A stretch of DNA of 64,000 bases from Pectobacterium sp013449375 (GTDB lineage Bacteria; Pseudomonadota; Gammaproteobacteria; Enterobacterales; Enterobacteriaceae): the NCBI RefSeq assembly GCF_048593165.1, contig NZ_CP184271.1; one strand, 5' to 3'. The translations under genes were made by a program, and so were the position numbers. Shown in pieces: positions 60,339 through 64,000 of the stretch. Below the pieces are notes generated by a model. That model had not been told where the DNA came from. It did not search any database and was given only the letters and a program-made list of their open reading frames with translations. Numbering within the stretch: the stretch's first letter is position 1; every line of letters begins with the position of its first letter.

Positions 60339-61271
60339 ATGACAACTACTAACATTGCCGTAATCGGCGAATGCATGATCGAACTGTCGCAGAAAGGCAC
60401 GGATCTTAACCGTGGATTTGGCGGCGATACACTGAACACTGCCGTTTACATTGCCCGTCAGGTCAATGCCGATAAACTGGGCGTGCATTACGTGACCGCG
60501 CTCGGCACGGATAGCTTCAGTACCGAGATGGTGGCTGCCTGGCAAAAAGAAGGGGTGAAAACCGACCTGATTCAGCGACTGGACAACAAGCTGCCCGGTT
60601 TATATTTCATTGAAACCGACGATAGCGGCGAGCGTACATTCTACTATTGGCGTAATGATGCCGCGGCTCGCTACTGGCTGGACAGCCCGGAAGCAGAAAA
60701 AATCGGTCAATCGCTGGCACAATTTGACTATCTCTACCTGAGCGGTATCAGTCTGGCGATTTTGAACGCCGAAAGCCGTCAACGTCTCCTCGCCCTGCTG
60801 CGTGCCTGCCGCGCCAACGGCGGTAAAGTGATTTTTGATAACAACTATCGTCCACGTCTGTGGCAGAGCAAGGAAGAAACGCAACAGGCTTATACCGACA
60901 TCCTGTCCTGTACCGATATCGCTTTCCTGACACTGGATGACGAAGACATGCTGTGGGGCACGAAGCCGCTGGAAGCGGTGCTGGATCGGACGCACGGTTT
61001 GGGCGTTGACGAAGTGGTCATCAAACGCGGTGCCGATTCCTGCATCGTGTCAGAACGTGGACACGATCTGGTTGATGTCCCGGCGATCAAATTGCCAAAA
61101 GAGAGCGTGGTCGATACCACCGCCGCGGGCGACTCTTTCAGCGCAGGTTACCTAGCAGTACGTCTGAACGGCGGCAGCACGCAGGAAGCCGCACAGCGCG
61201 GTCACCTGACAGCCAGCACGGTCATTCAATACCGTGGGGCAATTATCCCGCTAGAGGCAATGCCGGCGTAA
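60339..61271 (+). CDS. kdgK: 2-Dehydro-3-deoxygluconokinase (KDG kinase)
   Basis: 310 residues, PfkB/ribokinase family. IAVIGECMIELSQKG and the Gly-rich FGGDTLNTAVYIAR near the N-terminus bind the sugar; VVDTTAAGDSFSAGYLA near residue 245 has the catalytic Asp and anion hole. It phosphorylates 2-keto-3-deoxygluconate, the common product of pectate and hexuronate breakdown, to KDPG, consuming also the KdgR inducer. I start at ATG 60339 (MTTTNIAVIGEC); the open frame runs on upstream without a match to the family. Confidence 0.96.
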   Translation: MTTTNIAVIGECMIELSQKGTDLNRGFGGDTLNTAVYIARQVNADKLGVHYVTALGTDSFSTEMVAAWQKEGVKTDLIQRLDNKLPGLYFIETDDSGERTFYYWRNDAAARYWLDSPEAEKIGQSLAQFDYLYLSGISLAILNAESRQRLLALLRACRANGGKVIFDNNYRPRLWQSKEETQQAYTDILSCTDIAFLTLDDEDMLWGTKPLEAVLDRTHGLGVDEVVIKRGADSCIVSERGHDLVDVPAIKLPKESVVDTTAAGDSFSAGYLAVRLNGGSTQEAAQRGHLTASTVIQYRGAIIPLEAMPA

Positions 61272-61296
61272 ACAGGCTGTCGCGTAATAATTAAGT

Positions 61297-61322
61297 AAAA
61301 GGCCGCAATCGCGGCCTTTTCT
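61297..61322 (+). terminator. kdgK terminator
   Basis: GGCCGC / GCGGCC, extended by AAAA/TTTT, 4-base loop, T-run. It sits between the convergent kdgK and yhjJ and could serve both. Confidence 0.88.
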
Positions 61323-61354
61323 ATTTACTGATGAATGAATTACTGATTAACGAA

Positions 61355-62872
61355 TTACTGTGCGGCGGGTGCCGTTTCCTGCGGTTTCGTTCCTTCAGGG
61401 ATGCTCCTTTCCGGCGCAGCCGCTGCGGTGCTGGCAGCAGGTTCTGTGGCTGGCGTCATAATCTGGTCATAGACGTCCTGCAACGCCTTCATATTTGCTT
61501 CCGGTTCACCGGGCTGTTGGACAAGCATCAATGTCGTATCCTGCACCAGTTGCTGGTGCAATTCCTGATTCAGCATATCGAGCGTCAACGCGGACAGATA
61601 GGTCTGGCGCAGTTTCTGATACTGCTCGGGAGAAATATCCACGACGCCATTCTGCTGGGAGCGCAGGCGCTGATCCATCAGGATGTCCGTGCTGGTACGC
61701 GCATAAGTGGCAAACAGCTTATTCAGTTCATCTGTCTTGCGCGCGATTAGCGCATCAAACTCTTGCTGTGTCAGCCCTTTTTCACGCAGCGTCGCCAGCT
61801 CACGCGCCATAAACGTCACACTCGGCTCAACGCCCTCGCTATTCGGGACATCCATATGAATCGCGCACTGAGAACGGGTATAAAACACATTGCAATCGAA
61901 GCGGAGATTGTTGCCCTTCAGCGGGCTCTTCTCCAGCACCTGCTGCAAGTGCCAGAACATCGCTTCCCGCGTCATATCGCCCAGCCAGTAGCGAACCAGC
62001 GCCTGCGATTCACGAATCGGGTGCCACGGGGCATCCCACATCAGCGACACCGTATCCTGCTGGACGTTGTTGTTCATCAGGCTGATCGCCTGCGTCGGCA
62101 GCGGGCTTAACGTCGGTAAGGGCGCTGGCGCTTCACGTTTCCCTTCCAGCGGAGAGAAAACTTTCCCGATCTGTTCGATCACACTGCGGTTATCCACATG
62201 ACCAACGATGTAGAGCGTCATCGCATCTGGCGTATACCAGGTTTTATAAAATTGTTGGAGCTGCTCGCCATTCAACGGCGGTTTGACGTCCTGAGCAGGA
62301 TCGTGCGCCAGCAAGGGCGAGCCTTTCAAGCGATAGCGCCAGCTCGGCTCCTGTGGGTTAATCGGAAAAGTTGCCACCTGATCAGGCACCTTCAACGCAG
62401 CCTGTAGGCTTTTTTCATCGAACGTCATCTGCCCTGCACTTTCCGCCAGCCACGTCAGCGCTTCTTTCAGCAGCTCGGGGCGGTTGTTTGGCAAGCTCAG
62501 ATTATACGACGTGAAATCGTACGAGATAATGGCCGGAGGCAGGACGCGGGAACCGTTAGCATCGCGCATCCATACGGAAGGTCGCTGAGCGGCGGACAAT
62601 TTATCGCTGGGCGCTAAGGCCAGACGAGGAAGGAAATGGGCAAAACCTACCTGCTGGGCGTTTTCCAGCAGTGACCCTGCGTTCACCACCAGACGCAGCT
62701 CAACCCGATCACCAGGGCGCTGTGGCGTGGTTAATAACTGCCAAGTAAAACCATTATCAAGCTTACCCTGCTGCCAGGCAGGATCGGGCTGTAGTGCTTC
62801 AGCCTGCACGCTGCTGCTGACCACGGCCAGCAACAAACCACCAACGAAAAGTACCTTTTTGGTGCCCTGCAT
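61355..62872 (-). CDS. yhjJ: M16-family pseudo-peptidase YhjJ
   Basis: 505 residues. Signal peptide MQGTKKVLFVGGLLLAVVSSSVQA; periplasmic. Two M16-like domains follow (NGFTWQLLTTPQRPGDRVELRLVVNAGSLLE; LNGEQLQQFYKTWYTPDAMTLYIVGHVD). The HxxEH zinc motif is replaced: GFAHFLPRLAL stands where active members have GxAHxxEH, so zinc-dependent hydrolysis is unlikely, as in E. coli YhjJ. The C-terminus is an Ala/Pro/Glu-rich tail. Position between kdgK and dctA is conserved. Confidence 0.93.
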   Translation of the reverse strand: MQGTKKVLFVGGLLLAVVSSSVQAEALQPDPAWQQGKLDNGFTWQLLTTPQRPGDRVELRLVVNAGSLLENAQQVGFAHFLPRLALAPSDKLSAAQRPSVWMRDANGSRVLPPAIISYDFTSYNLSLPNNRPELLKEALTWLAESAGQMTFDEKSLQAALKVPDQVATFPINPQEPSWRYRLKGSPLLAHDPAQDVKPPLNGEQLQQFYKTWYTPDAMTLYIVGHVDNRSVIEQIGKVFSPLEGKREAPAPLPTLSPLPTQAISLMNNNVQQDTVSLMWDAPWHPIRESQALVRYWLGDMTREAMFWHLQQVLEKSPLKGNNLRFDCNVFYTRSQCAIHMDVPNSEGVEPSVTFMARELATLREKGLTQQEFDALIARKTDELNKLFATYARTSTDILMDQRLRSQQNGVVDISPEQYQKLRQTYLSALTLDMLNQELHQQLVQDTTLMLVQQPGEPEANMKALQDVYDQIMTPATEPAASTAAAAPERSIPEGTKPQETAPAAQ

Positions 62873-63252
62873 GTGAACCCCTACTGATTGCTATCCAACA
62901 TAATAAATGTGGTTATTGTTGATCATTATAGTGGCCTTGCGTCTGCCACCGCACACTCTCGTGGATATATCACGGAAAAAATTGAAGACGCGAAGTGTAC
63001 CATTCCCTTAGACAGCACGCTTTTGTCTATGTCACTCCAAGAGGCGAAATAATCTGCAAAAAAGACAAAAATAGTCATATTTAACAATATTTTTACGTTT
63101 CATGGCGGGTAAGAAAAGGAGGGAGAGGCGATTTGCTTTGGCTCGTTGACAGACAAAAAATTCCCCACGGTGCGTTAACACCGCAGGGAACTGATTGAGC
63201 AAACTATACCGGAATGATAAAACTCAGCCGGAATGATAACGGTATGCTGGAA
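62873..63252. other. yhjJ-dctA intergenic region with dctA terminator
   Basis: 380 bp without a gene. At 63161-63191 TTCCC..CGGTG / CACCG..GGGAA forms an interrupted stem. On the minus strand AATTTTTTG follows it, so it ends the dctA transcript. Two copies of CCGGAATGATAA sit between it and the dctA stop. The yhjJ promoter should be near 62900. Confidence 0.6.
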
Positions 63253-64000
63253 TTACGACTGCGCTGTTGGCGTGGCCGCATTATCGTTTTTATTGGTACC
63301 GGATAGCTCAGCATCCAGTTTTTTCTCATCCAGCTCGCGGCAATATTTCGCTACCACGATAGTCGCAACGCCGTTACCAATCAGGTTGGTCAGCGCACGG
63401 GCTTCTGACATGAAACGGTCAATACCCAGAATCAGCGCCAGACCGGCAACAGGCAGGTGACCCACCGCAGACAGCGTTGCCGCCAGCACGATGAATCCAC
63501 TTCCCGTCACGCCCGCTGCACCTTTAGAGGACAGCAGCAGTACCACCAGCAGGGTAATCTGATGCCAGATGTCCATGTGGCTGTTGGTCGCTTGAGCGAT
63601 AAACACCGCCGCCATCGTCAAATAGATAGAGGTACCGTCAAGGTTGAACGAGTAGCCAGTAGGAATCACCAGACCGACGACAGATTTTTTACAACCGACC
63701 TTCTCCATCTTCTCCAGCATACGTGGCAGCACGGATTCAGAAGAGGACGTACCCAGAACGATCAGCAGTTCTTCACGGATGTAGCGAATGAATTTGAAGA
63801 TACTGAAGCCCGTCGCTTTGGCAATACTGCCCAGCACCAAGAAGATGAACAGAACACAGGTGATGTAGAAGCAAGCGATCAGCTGTCCCAGTTGCACCAG
63901 CGTACCGACACCATATTTACCGATAGTGAAGGCCATTGCACCGAACGCACCCAGCGGAGCCAGTTTCATGATCATGTTAATGACGCCGAAAATGACCTTG
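63253..64000 (-). CDS. dctA: C4-dicarboxylate/H+ symporter DctA, C-terminal part
   Basis: The gene runs off the right edge; 249 codons of about 430 are visible. They include VIPTGYSFNLDGTSIYLTMAAVFIAQATN, the dicarboxylate-binding hairpin, and GAAGVTGSGFIVLAATLSAVGHLPVAGLALILGIDRFMSEARALTNLIGNGVATIVVAKY, diagnostic of the DAACS family. It imports succinate, fumarate and malate across the inner membrane. The Asp/Lys-rich tail (LDAELSGTNKNDNAATPTAQS) is cytoplasmic. Confidence 0.95.
   Translation of the reverse strand, partial: KVIFGVINMIMKLAPLGAFGAMAFTIGKYGVGTLVQLGQLIACFYITCVLFIFLVLGSIAKATGFSIFKFIRYIREELLIVLGTSSSESVLPRMLEKMEKVGCKKSVVGLVIPTGYSFNLDGTSIYLTMAAVFIAQATNSHMDIWHQITLLVVLLLSSKGAAGVTGSGFIVLAATLSAVGHLPVAGLALILGIDRFMSEARALTNLIGNGVATIVVAKYCRELDEKKLDAELSGTNKNDNAATPTAQS

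Noticed and set aside
63209..63239. CCGGAATGATAA repeated twice after dctA
   Set aside because: Only two 12-bp copies in a short 3' region; insufficient to call a functional element.

Overview
The window looks like a chromosomal segment of a soft-rot enterobacterium, most likely Pectobacterium (Dickeya is the alternative). The core genes read as close relatives of Escherichia coli proteins, and many lie in E. coli order (fieF/pfkA near tpiA and cpxPRA; livHMGF-panM-rpoH-ftsXEY-rsmD-yhhL; yhhN-zntA-tusA-yhhQ-dcrB-yhhS; yhjD-kdgK-yhjJ-dctA). Between them sit genes typical of soft-rot bacteria: sotB, tandem chemoreceptors and a KdgR-like box before kdgK. I identify the genus by recalled protein similarity and gene order, not by a search.

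Layout. 1-10 kb: end of tpiA, the agmatine-to-putrescine pair aguBA, pfkA, fieF and sotB, a HicAB locus whose toxin gene is broken, and the Cpx envelope-stress system (cpxP with the 3'UTR small RNA CpxQ, diverging from cpxRA over a perfect CpxR box). 10-15.4 kb: an uncharacterised exported pair (helical-repeat protein and DUF3142), trmL, a small Gln-rich exported protein and an AEC permease. 15.5-20.7 kb: the complete ugpBAECQ glycerol-3-phosphate import operon with a four-unit PhoB box.

20.7-26.6 kb is an accessory region: a membrane-anchored orphan, SymE/SymR, a ribbon-helix-helix protein, an AT-rich 905-residue STAND NTPase, a decayed chimera of a deoR-type gene joined to a copy of the ugp promoter, and a RelE/HigA-type toxin-antitoxin pair. 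The STAND protein has an R-x4-H (HEPN-like) N-terminus, TPR-like repeats and a C-terminal cold-shock-like domain. It is the best candidate in the window for an undescribed, probably anti-phage, system.

26.6-32.9 kb: a four-carbon acid-sugar catabolic cluster (DeoR-family regulator ygbI, then ltnD-otnK-otnC-otnI and a GntP permease). 33.2-39.5 kb: three tandem methyl-accepting chemotaxis proteins, each with a CheR/CheB-docking pentapeptide and its own terminator. 39.6-45.8 kb: an aminotransferase and the branched-chain amino acid ABC importer (livFGMH plus binding protein). 46-51 kb: panM, rpoH, ftsXEY. 51-64 kb: rsmD, small membrane proteins, zntA with an unusual Cys/His-rich leader, tusA, yhhQ, dcrB, two more inner-membrane proteins, kdgK, the pseudo-peptidase yhjJ and the 3' part of dctA, which runs off the window.

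A roughly 77-bp palindromic repeat occurs twice (15.5 and 55.8 kb). I found no rRNA, tRNA, CRISPR array, complete insertion sequence or prophage.
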